This document shows positions 25,512-35,613 of a DNA stretch of 64,000 nt, piece after piece (the first letter of the stretch is position 1; every line of letters starts with the position of its first letter). Where the stretch lies: the NCBI RefSeq assembly GCF_014651075.1, contig NZ_BMWE01000026.1:1-64000 (forward strand), read 5' to 3'. The translations under genes and the position numbers were made by a program. The notes below the pieces were generated by a model. That model saw only the letters and a list, made by a program, of their open reading frames with translations. It had not been told where the DNA came from and did not search any database. The DNA is from Streptomyces djakartensis. Lineage in GTDB: Bacteria > Actinomycetota > Actinomycetes > Streptomycetales > Streptomycetaceae.

Positions 25512-27735
25512 CCCGCTGCCGCTCCTCCTGCGCCAGGACGTCCGCCACCTCGGCGTCCGTCGCGGCGGCCAGCCTCTCATGGGCGGCACGGCACTCGGGC
25601 GGTTCGATGCTGATCCGCGGCATGCGCCGGTCCAGCCATCGGGGCAGCCACCAGTTGGCGCCGCCGAGCAGGTGCATCAGGGCGGGCACGAGGAGCGTGC
25701 GGAGCACGAAGGCGTCCAGGGCGACGGCGGACGCCAGCGCGATGCCGAACATGGCGATCACCCGGTCGCCGCTGAGGACGAAGGCCAGGAAGACGGAGAT
25801 CATGATGACCGCCGCCGAGTTGATCACCCGGCTGGTCTCCGCCAGGCCGACCCGGACGGCACGCCGGTTGTCGCCGGTCTCCAGCCACTCCTCGTACATC
25901 CGGCTGACCAGGAAGACCTGGTAGTCCATGGAGAGGCCGAAGAGCACCGACACCATGATCACGGGCAGGAAGGGCTCGATGGGCCCCGCGCTGCCGAGGC
26001 CGAGCAGTTCGCTGCCCCAGCCCCACTGGAACATCGCGACCACCACCCCGAAGGCGGATGCGACGGCGGCGACGTTCATCGCGGCGGCCTTCAGCGGGAT
26101 GCCGATCGACCGGAAGGCGAGCAGGAGCAGCAGACAGCCCAGGCCGATGACGACTCCGACGAAGACGGGCAGCTTGGAGACGATGACGTCGGCGAAGTCG
26201 TCGTAGCCGGCCGTCATACCGCCGACCTGCACGTCGAGCGAGGTGCCCGACTCGGCGCGCGGCAGCACCTCGTCGCGCAGCCGGTCGACGAGGTCGCTGG
26301 TCTGCTTCGACTGCGGGGAGGACTCCGGTACCACGGTGAGGTAGGCGGTGTCCCCGCCGGAGTCGAATGTCACCGGGGTCACCGAGGCGACGCCGTCGGT
26401 GGTGCGGAGCGTGCCGTCGAGGTTGTCCAGGGCGAGCCTGTCCTCGGCTCCGCCGACCTTGGTGACGAGGGTGAGCGGGCCGTTCACGCCGGGGCCGAAG
26501 CCGTCGGCGAGGAGGTCGTAGGCCTGGCGGGTGGTGGACGTCCGGGGGTCGTTGCCCTGGTCGGAGGTGCCCAGGTGCAAGGAGAGCGTGGGCAGCGCGA
26601 GGACGGCCATGACGGCCAGGGCCACGGCACCGAGCACCTTGGGGTGCCGTTCCACGAACGCCGACCAGCGGGCGGCGAAGCCGGTGGGCAGTTCCGGCTC
26701 GGGCCCGTGTTCCGCCAGGCGGCGGCGCTCACGGCGGCTGAGAGCGCGCATCCCGATGAGGGACAGCAGGGCGGGCAGCAGGGTCACGGAGGCCGCGACG
26801 GTGAGGATCACGGTGAGGCCGGCCGCTATGGCGACGCCGTTGAGGAAGCTCAGCCGGAGGATCAGCATGCCCAGCAGGGCTATGCAAACGGTGGCGCCCG
26901 CGAAGACGACCGCCCGTCCCGTGGTCGCGACGGCGTTGGTGGCGGCCTCGGCGACGGACTGCCCGCGTTTCAGGCCGCGCCGGTGTCTGGTCACGATGAA
27001 CAGGGCGTAGTCGATGCCGACGCCGAGCCCGATCAGCATGCCGAGCATGGGGGCGAAGTCGGCGACGGTCATGGCGTGCCCGAGCAGCACGATCCCGGCG
27101 TAGGCGGTGCCGACGCCGACCAGGGCGGTGGCGATGGGCAGCAGCGAGGCGGCGAGCGAGCCGAAGGCGAGGAACAGCACGACGGCGGCGACCAGCACGC
27201 CGACGATCTCGGCGGTGTGCCCGCCGGAGCTCTGGGTGAGCTCGACGGCACTGCCGCCCAGCTCCACCCGCAGGCCGTCGGTCTCGGCGCTCTTCGCGGC
27301 GTCGACGACGGCCCGGGCCTCGGACGCGCTGACGTCCTGGGCCTGGTCGTCGAAGGTGACGGTGGCGTACGCCGTCCGGCCGTCCTCGCTGATCCGGCCG
27401 GTGCCCGGGCCGTCGTAGGGGCTGGTCACGGAGGCCACGCCGGGCAGTTTCCCGACGCGGTCCAGGGCGCGGGTCATGGTCTGCTCGACGTCGGCGGCGC
27501 GCACGCTGCCGGACGTGGTGTGCCAGACGACGGTGTCGCTGTCGCCGCCGAGCCGCGGGAAGCCCTCGTGCAGCAGCTGGGTGGCGCGGCCCGACTCGGT
27601 GCCGGGGACCTGGTAGTCGTTCGAGTACGCGGAGCCCGCGGCGGCGGCGCCCGCGGCGACCCCTGCGAAGGCGAGGAGCCACAGCAGAACGGTGACCGTA
27701 CGGCGTTGGACACACCAGCGTGCGAGGGCTGCCAC
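25489..27735 (-). CDS. MMPL-family RND transporter
   Basis: A 748-residue transporter with the twofold MmpL/SSD layout. TM1 is TVTVLLWLLAFAGVAAGAAA. Each half has a large extracytoplasmic loop and a six-helix bundle, including TAYAGIVLLGHAMTVADFAP, MLGMLIGLGVGIDYALFIVT then RHRRGL in the first half and MVSVLFGLSMDYQVFLVSRM in the second; the GxxxDY motifs are the proton-relay signature. Actinobacterial MMPL proteins export lipids, siderophores or drugs; the cargo is unknown. GTG start with CTGGAG upstream. It overlaps the GNAT gene. Confidence 0.92.
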   Translation of the reverse strand: MAALARWCVQRRTVTVLLWLLAFAGVAAGAAAAGSAYSNDYQVPGTESGRATQLLHEGFPRLGGDSDTVVWHTTSGSVRAADVEQTMTRALDRVGKLPGVASVTSPYDGPGTGRISEDGRTAYATVTFDDQAQDVSASEARAVVDAAKSAETDGLRVELGGSAVELTQSSGGHTAEIVGVLVAAVVLFLAFGSLAASLLPIATALVGVGTAYAGIVLLGHAMTVADFAPMLGMLIGLGVGIDYALFIVTRHRRGLKRGQSVAEAATNAVATTGRAVVFAGATVCIALLGMLILRLSFLNGVAIAAGLTVILTVAASVTLLPALLSLIGMRALSRRERRRLAEHGPEPELPTGFAARWSAFVERHPKVLGAVALAVMAVLALPTLSLHLGTSDQGNDPRTSTTRQAYDLLADGFGPGVNGPLTLVTKVGGAEDRLALDNLDGTLRTTDGVASVTPVTFDSGGDTAYLTVVPESSPQSKQTSDLVDRLRDEVLPRAESGTSLDVQVGGMTAGYDDFADVIVSKLPVFVGVVIGLGCLLLLLAFRSIGIPLKAAAMNVAAVASAFGVVVAMFQWGWGSELLGLGSAGPIEPFLPVIMVSVLFGLSMDYQVFLVSRMYEEWLETGDNRRAVRVGLAETSRVINSAAVIMISVFLAFVLSGDRVIAMFGIALASAVALDAFVLRTLLVPALMHLLGGANWWLPRWLDRRMPRISIEPPECRAAHERLAAATDAEVADVLAQEERQRDVRDIPG

Positions 27736-27855
27736 GAAACGTGCTCCAGGGTTCGCATGAGCAATGCCGCATCACTCTTGCAGCCGAACGAGATCGTTTG
27801 TCGGTTTCGTGGCCTTATTCACAGTGTTCGTGGGCTTGTGCACATCGGGTCGCGG

Positions 27856-28335
27856 TCAGTCGAACTGGTCCCCCAGCGCCATCACCATCACCCCCGCGAT
27901 CAGCAGCCACAGTGCCCTGCGGGTGCGGCCCCGGGAGCCCAGTACGGCCGCGAGGGCGCAGACGGCGGCCCCGCCGGCGTATGCGGCCGGAACGAGCGCG
28001 GTCGCGGAGCGGGCGGCGCGGATCAGCGCCGCGGCCAGTCCCGCGAGGGTGAGAAGGACGCCGGTCCCGGCAGCCGTCCAGCGGGCTCGTCGCGCGTCCT
28101 CTTCCGTCTCGTCGGCGTCCGTCTCCACGACGTCGGCGTCTGTCTCCACGACGTCGGCGTCCGTCTCCACGACGTCGGCGTCCGTCTCCACGACGTCGGC
28201 GTCTGTCTCCACGATGTCGCCCTCTGTCTCATGGAACTCGGCGTCCGTCTCCACGACGTCGGCGTCTGTCTCCCGGACCTCGGCGTTTGTCTCCGGTATC
28301 TCCGGGCCGGTGTCGGAATCAGCGCGTCCACTCAT
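27856..28335 (-). CDS. Acidic heptad-repeat membrane protein
   Basis: A 159-residue protein, not recognised as a named family. Residues about 15-77 are nine seven-residue repeats, most of them ETDADVV (variants ETNAEVR, ETDAEFH, ETEGDIV, ETDADET). The C-terminal half has two to three hydrophobic segments: AGTGVLLTLAGLAAALIRAA, LVPAAYAGGAAVCALAAVLG and ALWLLIAGVMVMALGDQ. So an acidic cytoplasmic or surface tail is anchored in the membrane. ATG 28335 is chosen; TACCGT ends 7 nt before it, consistent with a leaderless message. The repeat number is likely to vary between strains. Confidence 0.68.
   Translation of the reverse strand: MSGRADSDTGPEIPETNAEVRETDADVVETDAEFHETEGDIVETDADVVETDADVVETDADVVETDADVVETDADETEEDARRARWTAAGTGVLLTLAGLAAALIRAARSATALVPAAYAGGAAVCALAAVLGSRGRTRRALWLLIAGVMVMALGDQFD
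28105..28293 (-). repeat. 21-bp coding minisatellite, nine units
   Basis: Nine in-frame 21-bp units encode the ETDADVV heptads. The four central units are nearly identical (complement GTCTCCACGACGTCGGCGTC plus one base); the outer units have diverged. Identity is highest in the middle, the pattern left by slippage or unequal exchange. There are no spacers between units. Confidence 0.9.
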
Positions 28336-28525
28336 GGCCGAGACGGTAGCGCGCCGTGAAGGAAAACCGGGTGCGGGGTGGCGCGGGCCACTGTTAGCGT
28401 CCGCTGGTCCGAGGAATGCCCGCGGCATCTCGCCGCCCGGCCGAAGCAGGTGCGTTGTTTGACGGTCCGACCGAGCTCCGACGCATCCCCCTTCTTCCTC
28501 AAGGACTCAAGGAGCCCGTTCACCG

Positions 28526-29329
28526 ATGCCGGACATGACTTCCCGGACCTCGAACGACCCCCTCACTGATCGTGTGAGCCACCCCGGCTACCCGCGCAGC
28601 AACCGCTACGACGCCCGCTGGAGCATCGAGAACCAGATGGGTCCGCACGCGCTGTGGCTGCTGGAGTGGCTGGCCCCGGCCCTGGGACTCGACACCCTGA
28701 GCCCCGGCTCGCGGGTGCTCGACCTGGGCTGCGGACGCGCCATGACGTCGATCTTCCTCGCCAGGGAGTACGACGTCCGGGTCACCGCCGCCGACCTGTG
28801 GATCAAGCCTGACGAGAACGCCCCGCGCATCGCCGCGGCGGGCGTCGCCGACCGGGTGCTGCCGGTGTTCGCCGAGGCGCACGACCTGCCGTTCGGCGAG
28901 GGCAGCTTCGACGCGATCGTCTCCATCGACGCCTACCAGTACTTCGGCACCGACGACCTGTACCTGCCCGAGCTGACGCGGCTGCTGAAGCCGGGCGGGC
29001 GGATCGGTGTCGTGGTACCCGCGCTGCGCGAGGAGATCGACGGCGTCGAGCCGCCGGAGCACCTGCGGCCGTACTGGGAGCCCGCTTTCTGGTGCTTCCA
29101 CACGGCCGCCTGGTGGCGGCGCCACTGGACCCGCAGCGGGTCCGTGGAGGTCGAGACCGCCGACTGGCTCGACGACGGCTGGCGGGACTGGCTGCGGTGG
29201 AGCGAGGTCGTGGCCGAGGAGCACACGGACGAGTTCCACATCCGGATGGCCGGCCGGAGCGCCGAGATGCTGCGCCTGGACCAGGGCCGCACGCTGGGCT
29301 TCGTCCGGGTCGTGGGGCGTCGCCCCTGA
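28526..29329 (+). CDS. SAM-dependent methyltransferase (class I)
   Basis: A 267-residue methyltransferase. SAM-binding motif I is SRVLDLGCGRAMTSIFLARE, motif II region VTAADLWIKPDENAPRI, motif III LTRLLKPGGRIGVVVPALRE, and the post-I acidic residue is in FDAIVSIDAYQYFG. The C-terminal half (HTAAWWRRHWTRSGSVEVET, DWLRWSEVVAEEH) resembles a cyclopropane-synthase/SmtA-like group, but the acceptor cannot be named. ATG 28526 is used (AAGGAG 13 nt upstream); ATG 28535 is an alternative. A strong terminator follows. Confidence 0.88.
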   Translation: MPDMTSRTSNDPLTDRVSHPGYPRSNRYDARWSIENQMGPHALWLLEWLAPALGLDTLSPGSRVLDLGCGRAMTSIFLAREYDVRVTAADLWIKPDENAPRIAAAGVADRVLPVFAEAHDLPFGEGSFDAIVSIDAYQYFGTDDLYLPELTRLLKPGGRIGVVVPALREEIDGVEPPEHLRPYWEPAFWCFHTAAWWRRHWTRSGSVEVETADWLDDGWRDWLRWSEVVAEEHTDEFHIRMAGRSAEMLRLDQGRTLGFVRVVGRRP

Positions 29330-29339
29330 GTGAACGACG

Positions 29340-29370
29340 AGGGGGGCGCACCGGGTCGGTGCGCCCCCCT
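29340..29370. terminator. Terminator between convergent methyltransferase and gatB
   Basis: AGGGGGGCGCACC (29340-29352) pairs perfectly with GGTGCGCCCCCCT (29358-29370) around a GGGTC loop: a 13-bp stem placed midway between the two convergent stops. Likely bidirectional. Confidence 0.85.
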
Positions 29371-29388
29371 TGTCGGGTCCACGGGAGG

Positions 29389-30903
29389 TCAGCCCTCGCT
29401 GACGCCCAGCTTCTCCAGGATCAGCTCCTTGACGCGTGCCGCGTCGGCCTGACCCCTGGTCGCCTTCATGACCGCGCCGACCAGAGCACCGGCCGCCGCC
29501 ACCTTGCCGCCGCGGATCTTGTCCGCGACGCCCGGGTTGCCGGCGATCGCCTCGTCGACGGCCGCCGTCAGCGCGCCCTCGTCGGAGACGACCTTCAGAC
29601 CGCGCTTGTCGACGACCTCGTCCGGGGTGCCCTCGCCCGCGAGGACGCCCTCGATGACCTGACGGGCCAGCTTGTCGTTGAGATCGCCCTTCGCCACCAG
29701 TTCGGTGACCCGGGCCACCTGCGCCGGGGTGATCGCCAGCTCGTCGAGCGCCTTGCCCGACTCGTTGGCGCTGCGGGCCAGCTCGCCCATCCACCACTTG
29801 CGGGCGGAGGCAGCGTCGGCCCCCGCCTCGATGGTGGCGACGATCGGCTCCAGCGCGCCGGCGTTGAGGATCGCCTGCATGTCGGTGGCCGAGACGCCCC
29901 ACTCCTCGCGGAGCCGGTTGCGGCGGACCAGCGGCAGCTCGGGCAGGGAGGCCCGGATCTCCTCGACCCACTCGCGGGACGGGGCGACCGGCACCAGGTC
30001 GGGCTCCGGGAAGTACCGGTAGTCCTCGGCCTCCTCCTTCACGCGGCCCGAGGTCGTCGACCCCGTGTCCTCGTGGAAGTGCCGGGTCTCCTGCACGATC
30101 GTGCCGCCGGACGACAGCACCGCGGCGTGCCGCTGGATCTCGAAGCGGGCGGCGCGCTCGACGGAGCGCAGCGAGTTGACGTTCTTCGTCTCCGAGCGGG
30201 TGCCGAACTTCTCGGTGCCGTGCGGGCGCAGCGACAGGTTCACGTCGCAGCGCATCTGGCCCATCTCCATCCGGGCCTCGGAGACGCCGAGCGCCCGGAT
30301 GACCTCGCGCAGCTCACGGACGTAGGCCCGCGCGACCTCGGGGGCACGCTCGCCCGCGCCCTCGATCGGCTTGGTGACGATCTCGATGAGCGGGATGCCG
30401 GCGCGGTTGTAGTCCAGCAGGGAGTGGGACGCGCCGTGGATACGGCCGGTGGCGCCACCGACATGCGTCGACTTGCCGGTGTCCTCCTCCATGTGGGCGC
30501 GCTCGATCTCCACGCGGAAGGTCTCGCCGTCCTCCAGCTGCACGTCGAGGTAGCCGTTGAAGGCGATCGGCTCGTCGTACTGGGAGGTCTGGAAGTTCTT
30601 CGGCATGTCCGGATAGAAGTAGTTCTTCCGGGCGAAGCGGCACCACTCGGCGATCTCGCAGTTCAGCGCGAGGCCGATCTTGATGGCGGACTCGACACCG
30701 GTCGCGTTGACGACCGGCAGCGCGCCGGGCAGGCCGAGGCAGACCGGGCAGGTCTGCGTGTTGGCGTCCTGGCCGAGGGCGGTCGAGCAGCCGCAGAACA
30801 TCTTGGTCTTGGTGCCGAGTTCGACATGGACCTCGAGGCCCATGACGGGGTCGTACGAGGCGAGTGCGTCCTCGTACGACACCAGGTCGGTCGTGGTGGT
30901 CAC
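29389..30903 (-). CDS. gatB: Aspartyl/glutamyl-tRNA(Asn/Gln) amidotransferase subunit B
   Basis: A 504-residue GatB, the subunit that binds mischarged tRNA and, with GatA and GatC, turns Glu-tRNA(Gln) (and Asp-tRNA(Asn)) into Gln-/Asn-tRNA. N-terminal kinase-like domain: PVMGLEVHVELGTKTKMFCG, ALPVVNATGVESAIKIGLAL, FYPDMPKNFQTSQYDEPIAF, IPLIEIVTKPIEGAGERAPE. The C-terminal YqeY-like helical domain ends QADAARVKELILEKLGVSEG. Length is standard. It is the last gene of the gatC-gatA-orf-gatB operon, with 15 bp after the small gene upstream. Confidence 0.97.
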   Translation of the reverse strand: MTTTTDLVSYEDALASYDPVMGLEVHVELGTKTKMFCGCSTALGQDANTQTCPVCLGLPGALPVVNATGVESAIKIGLALNCEIAEWCRFARKNYFYPDMPKNFQTSQYDEPIAFNGYLDVQLEDGETFRVEIERAHMEEDTGKSTHVGGATGRIHGASHSLLDYNRAGIPLIEIVTKPIEGAGERAPEVARAYVRELREVIRALGVSEARMEMGQMRCDVNLSLRPHGTEKFGTRSETKNVNSLRSVERAARFEIQRHAAVLSSGGTIVQETRHFHEDTGSTTSGRVKEEAEDYRYFPEPDLVPVAPSREWVEEIRASLPELPLVRRNRLREEWGVSATDMQAILNAGALEPIVATIEAGADAASARKWWMGELARSANESGKALDELAITPAQVARVTELVAKGDLNDKLARQVIEGVLAGEGTPDEVVDKRGLKVVSDEGALTAAVDEAIAGNPGVADKIRGGKVAAAGALVGAVMKATRGQADAARVKELILEKLGVSEG

Positions 30904-30918
30904 GGTGAAACTTCCCTC

Positions 30919-31154
30919 TCAGCCCAGCAGGACGTCGTCGTCGCCCAGCCGCTTCAGCTCGCGGTAGAGAATGGCCAGGTTGGTGACGACGGCCGCGCCG
31001 GTCACGACGGCGTCGATCAGCCGCAGCGTGTCGTTGTCTCCGCGGGCCTTCTTGATCTGCTTGTAGACACCGACGGCGCCGAACGCCGACGTGGCCATCG
31101 ACACGTACAGGCCGGACTTGGACTTCTTGAAGCCCTTGGCCTTGGACAGTGCGC

Positions 31155-31158
<4 letters not shown>
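30919..31158 (-). CDS. Small conserved protein inside the gat operon
   Basis: A 79-residue protein, VSALSKAKGFKKSKSGLYVS through AAVVTNLAILYRELKRLGDD. It has a basic N-terminus and two moderately hydrophobic stretches (LYVSMATSAFGAVGVYKQI and LIDAVVTGAAVVTNLAILYR), so it may be membrane-associated. No known family. Its GTG overlaps the gatA stop (GTGA, 31158-31155) and gatB follows after 15 bp, so all are co-translated or tightly linked. I recall an equivalent gene at the same place in S. coelicolor (SCO5500). Confidence 0.8.
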
Positions 31159-32648
<1,490 letters not shown>

Positions 32649-32652
32649 GGTC

Positions 32653-32949
32653 TTAGTCCTCCCCCAGGATCTGCGGCACCTTGAAACGCTGCTGCTCCTG
32701 GGCCGGGGCGCCGGAGAGCGCCTGCTCGGGGGTGAGCGAGGGACGGACCTCGTCCGGGCGCATGACGTTCGTCAGCGGGAGCGGGTGCGAGGTCGGCGGT
32801 ACGTCTTGGTCGGCGACCTCGCTGACGCGGGCGACCGCGCCGATGATGTCGTCCAGCTGTCCCGCGAAGTGCTCGAGCTCTTCGGGCTTCAGCTCCAGAC
32901 GCGCCAGCCGGGCGAGGTGGGCGACCTCCTCGCGCGTGATGCCAGGCAT
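32653..32949 (-). CDS. gatC: Aspartyl/glutamyl-tRNA(Asn/Gln) amidotransferase subunit C
   Basis: A 98-residue GatC, the belt-like subunit that holds GatA and GatB together. The family start is complete: ITREEVAHLARLARLELKPE then ELEHFAGQLDDII, followed by LPLTNVMRPDEVRPSLTPEQ and the C-terminal QQRFKVPQILGED. First gene of the operon; GAGG lies 10 nt before the ATG. Confidence 0.96.
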   Translation of the reverse strand: MPGITREEVAHLARLARLELKPEELEHFAGQLDDIIGAVARVSEVADQDVPPTSHPLPLTNVMRPDEVRPSLTPEQALSGAPAQEQQRFKVPQILGED

Positions 32950-32989
32950 GCAGCGATCCTCTGGGGGTGAGTGAATGTGGTTTGGCCCA

Positions 32990-32995
32990 ATCCTA
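32990..32995 (-). promoter_or_regulatory. Likely -10 box of the gatCAB operon
   Basis: TAGGAT, the Streptomyces housekeeping -10 consensus, lies 41 nt upstream of the gatC ATG. The -35 at 17-18 bp spacing (TCACGG) is weak. No other promoter-like match is seen in the 101-bp spacer. Confidence 0.5.
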
Positions 32996-33050
32996 TGGGT
33001 CGGGAGGCCGTGCCCGTGAAACGGTTTGCCGGACCCTGGTGCCGCCGGCT

Positions 33051-35354
33051 CTAGCCGATCCGGCCCGAGTCGTCCGCCGTCGCCGCCGGGAGGGCCGCCC
33101 GGGGGCGCTGCCAGCCGCGGGATCCCCGGGCGCGGAGCCAGGCCGTGGTCTCGTCGGGAGGCATCGCGGCGGCGACCAGCCAGCCCTGGACGGCGTCGCA
33201 GCCGAGGTCGCGCAGGCGTTCCCAGGTCTCGTCGTCCTCGACGCCCTCGGCAACGACGAGCAGGCCGAGGGAGTGCGCGAGGTCGACCGTGCAGCGCACG
33301 ATCTCGGCGTCCTCGGTGTCGACCGCGAGCCGGGCGACGAACGAGCGGTCGATCTTCAGCTCGCTGACCGGGAGCCGGCGCAGGTGCACGAGCGAGGAGT
33401 AGCCGGTGCCGAAGTCGTCCAGCGACATCTTGACGCCGTGCCCGGTCAGCGCGTTGAGGGTGTCGGCGGCACGCTGCGGGTCCTCCAGGAGGACGTGCTC
33501 CGTGATCTCGAGTTGGAGCGCTCCCGCGGGCACGCCGTGCCGGGCCAGCCGGGCGGCGACCGAGCCCGCGAAGCCGGGGGTGTGGACGTCGCGCGGGGAG
33601 ACGTTGACCGCGACCGGGACGAACAGTCCCTCGGACCGCCAGCGCGCGACCTGGGCGAGCGCGGTCTCCAGGACGTACTCGGTGAGATGGGGCATCAGCC
33701 CGGAGGACTCGGCGATCGCTATGAACTCGTCCGGCGGCACCTTGCCCCGCTCGGGGTGGACCCAGCGGACCAGGGCCTCCAGGCCCGCGACCTGTCCGTC
33801 GAAGCGGACCTTCGGCTGGTAGTGCAGCTCGACCTCGTGGGCGTCCAGCGCCCGGCGCAGGTCGCCCAGCAGGCCGAGCCGGTCCGGGGTGTTGGAGTCG
33901 CGCTTGGACTCGTAGACCTCGACACCCGTACGGTCCCGCTTCGCCTGGTACATCGCCACGTCCGCCCGCCGCAGCAGCCCCTCGGCGTCCAGGGCGTGGT
34001 CGGGGAAGACGGCGACCCCGGCGCTGGCCTCCAGGACGAGAGTGAGGCCGTCGAGGTCGAGCGGGGAGCTGAGCGCCGAGACGAGGTTGCGGGCGACCCG
34101 GGTCGCGGAGGTCGTGGAGTCGGCGACGGGCAGTAAGACCGCGAACTCGTCCCCGCCGAGCCGGGCCGCCTCCGCCCCGCGCGGCAGCGCCACGCGCAGC
34201 CGGTCGGCGATCTGCAACAGCAGCCGGTCACCGGCCAGATGACCGAGGGTGTCGTTGACCGAGCGGAAACGGTCGAGGTCGATCAGCATCAGGGCGGCCC
34301 GGGCGTCGATGCGTTCGGCGTCGTCCAGCGCGGTCCAGATGCGCTCCAGCAGCCACTGACGGTTGGGCAGCCCGGTCAGCGGGTCGCGCAGTTGTTCCTC
34401 GGCGCGGGCCCGGGCGATCCAGAGCGTGGAGTCCAGGGCGATGAGCGGGATGGAGAACAGCGGCAGCAGGACCGGCTTGGCCACGGCCACCACGCACACC
34501 AGCGGCGCGATGCCCAGCAGCGCCACCGCCACCAGGCCCTGCCGGACCAGGGCGGTGCGGGCGACGGTGGGCAGGCCGGGGCGCGGGGCGTGCAGGTACC
34601 AGAGCAGGACGCGGGAGACGGCGAGGTAGGCGGCGGCGACCAGGGCCACCTGAGGGGCCGTGTAGAGCGTCCAGCCGGCGGGGTCGGCCGGGGACTCGAC
34701 GGACGGTACGGATCCGAAGGCGCCGAGCACCGATGCGCCGGCGCCGATCCCGAGGAGGTCGACCGCGCCGTGCAGGACGCCCTGGCGCCAGCGGTTGCGG
34801 CGGGCCACGCCGACCAGCACGACGACCGTGAGGCTGACCATGCCGGCCGGTACCCAGCCGTACAGCAGCAGCACCGCGAGGGTGAGGGCGGCGCCCGAGC
34901 CGGTGCCGCCCCACCAGCGGGAACGGCCGAGCATGACGAGATGGCCGACGATGATGCCGGTCAGCACGGCCAGCGCCCAGCCGGCCCGTCCGGCCGGGAA
35001 GAGCGCGTGGCCGCCGGTGAAGGCGCGGTAGAAGCCGGCGCCCAGCAGGAACCCGGCCGCCGCGACGACCGCGGCGGGCAGCGCGGGCCAGGGCAGGCGA
35101 CGTTCGGTGCCGGCCTCCTGCCCCGTGCCCGTCAGTCCGGGGGCGGGGTCGGTGACCGGCTGGGGGGCACCGCGGCCGTCCGCGGCGGCACGCCCCCCGG
35201 TGACGCGCCCGTCCGCGGTGTACTGTCCGGCGGCGCGCTCCCCCATGCCCGGACGCCCCGCCGGCCGCCCGGTCCCACGGACTGCCCGCCATGCGACCGC
35301 CATTCGGCGCAGGCGCAGCCGTGAGCCCGGCACGGCGCTCTCGGTCGGTTCCAT
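33051..35354 (-). CDS. rmdB: Membrane GGDEF-EAL c-di-GMP phosphodiesterase (RmdB-like)
   Basis: A 767-residue c-di-GMP protein. An N-terminal basic tail is followed by six to eight hydrophobic segments (residues about 90-330). GGDEF domain: DRFRSVNDTLGHLAGDRLLL and ARLGGDEFAVLLPVAD. The EAL domain has all key motifs: LEALVRW, VNVSPRDV, EITEHVLL, LDDFGTGYSSL, LKIDRSFV, VAEGVEDD, so it should hydrolyse c-di-GMP; GGDEF also looks complete. Its position between gatC and ligA is that of S. coelicolor RmdB (SCO5495), reported as a phosphodiesterase affecting development. ATG 35354 follows GAGAGGGA at 6 nt. Confidence 0.88.
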   Translation of the reverse strand: MEPTESAVPGSRLRLRRMAVAWRAVRGTGRPAGRPGMGERAAGQYTADGRVTGGRAAADGRGAPQPVTDPAPGLTGTGQEAGTERRLPWPALPAAVVAAAGFLLGAGFYRAFTGGHALFPAGRAGWALAVLTGIIVGHLVMLGRSRWWGGTGSGAALTLAVLLLYGWVPAGMVSLTVVVLVGVARRNRWRQGVLHGAVDLLGIGAGASVLGAFGSVPSVESPADPAGWTLYTAPQVALVAAAYLAVSRVLLWYLHAPRPGLPTVARTALVRQGLVAVALLGIAPLVCVVAVAKPVLLPLFSIPLIALDSTLWIARARAEEQLRDPLTGLPNRQWLLERIWTALDDAERIDARAALMLIDLDRFRSVNDTLGHLAGDRLLLQIADRLRVALPRGAEAARLGGDEFAVLLPVADSTTSATRVARNLVSALSSPLDLDGLTLVLEASAGVAVFPDHALDAEGLLRRADVAMYQAKRDRTGVEVYESKRDSNTPDRLGLLGDLRRALDAHEVELHYQPKVRFDGQVAGLEALVRWVHPERGKVPPDEFIAIAESSGLMPHLTEYVLETALAQVARWRSEGLFVPVAVNVSPRDVHTPGFAGSVAARLARHGVPAGALQLEITEHVLLEDPQRAADTLNALTGHGVKMSLDDFGTGYSSLVHLRRLPVSELKIDRSFVARLAVDTEDAEIVRCTVDLAHSLGLLVVAEGVEDDETWERLRDLGCDAVQGWLVAAAMPPDETTAWLRARGSRGWQRPRAALPAATADDSGRIG

Positions 35355-35565
35355 TCCCGTCCCTCTCACAGCCGGCGGTGCCCACGCCACGCGGCCCGGT
35401 GCCCGACAACCCCTCAACGGCCCGCGTTGGAAAACCCTTCCCCGTGCCGCGCGCGAGCACGAAGATGCCCCGATCGCAGCTGGGCACGGCAGGCGCACAT
35501 CTCAACACTAGGCCGCTGAAGGCTTCCACGGGCAGCGGTCGCTGACGGTTGCCCGAATGCGCCCC

Positions 35566-35605
35566 GGCCACCCGTATGCATCTGGTATGCGCCGAACGGG
35601 TGGCC
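35566..35605 (-). terminator. Terminator after ligA
   Basis: GGCCACCCGT (35566-35575) pairs perfectly with ACGGGTGGCC (35596-35605); the 20-nt loop contains a small GCAT/ATGC pairing. It lies 9 bp past the ligA stop, ahead of rmdB on the same strand. The spacer 35355-35565 has no gene and presumably holds the rmdB promoter. Confidence 0.75.
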
Positions 35606-35613
35606 TTCAACCG

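Noticed and set aside
28105..28293. 21-bp repeats considered as a CRISPR array
   Set aside because: Units are contiguous with no spacers and are in frame within a protein gene; no cas genes nearby.
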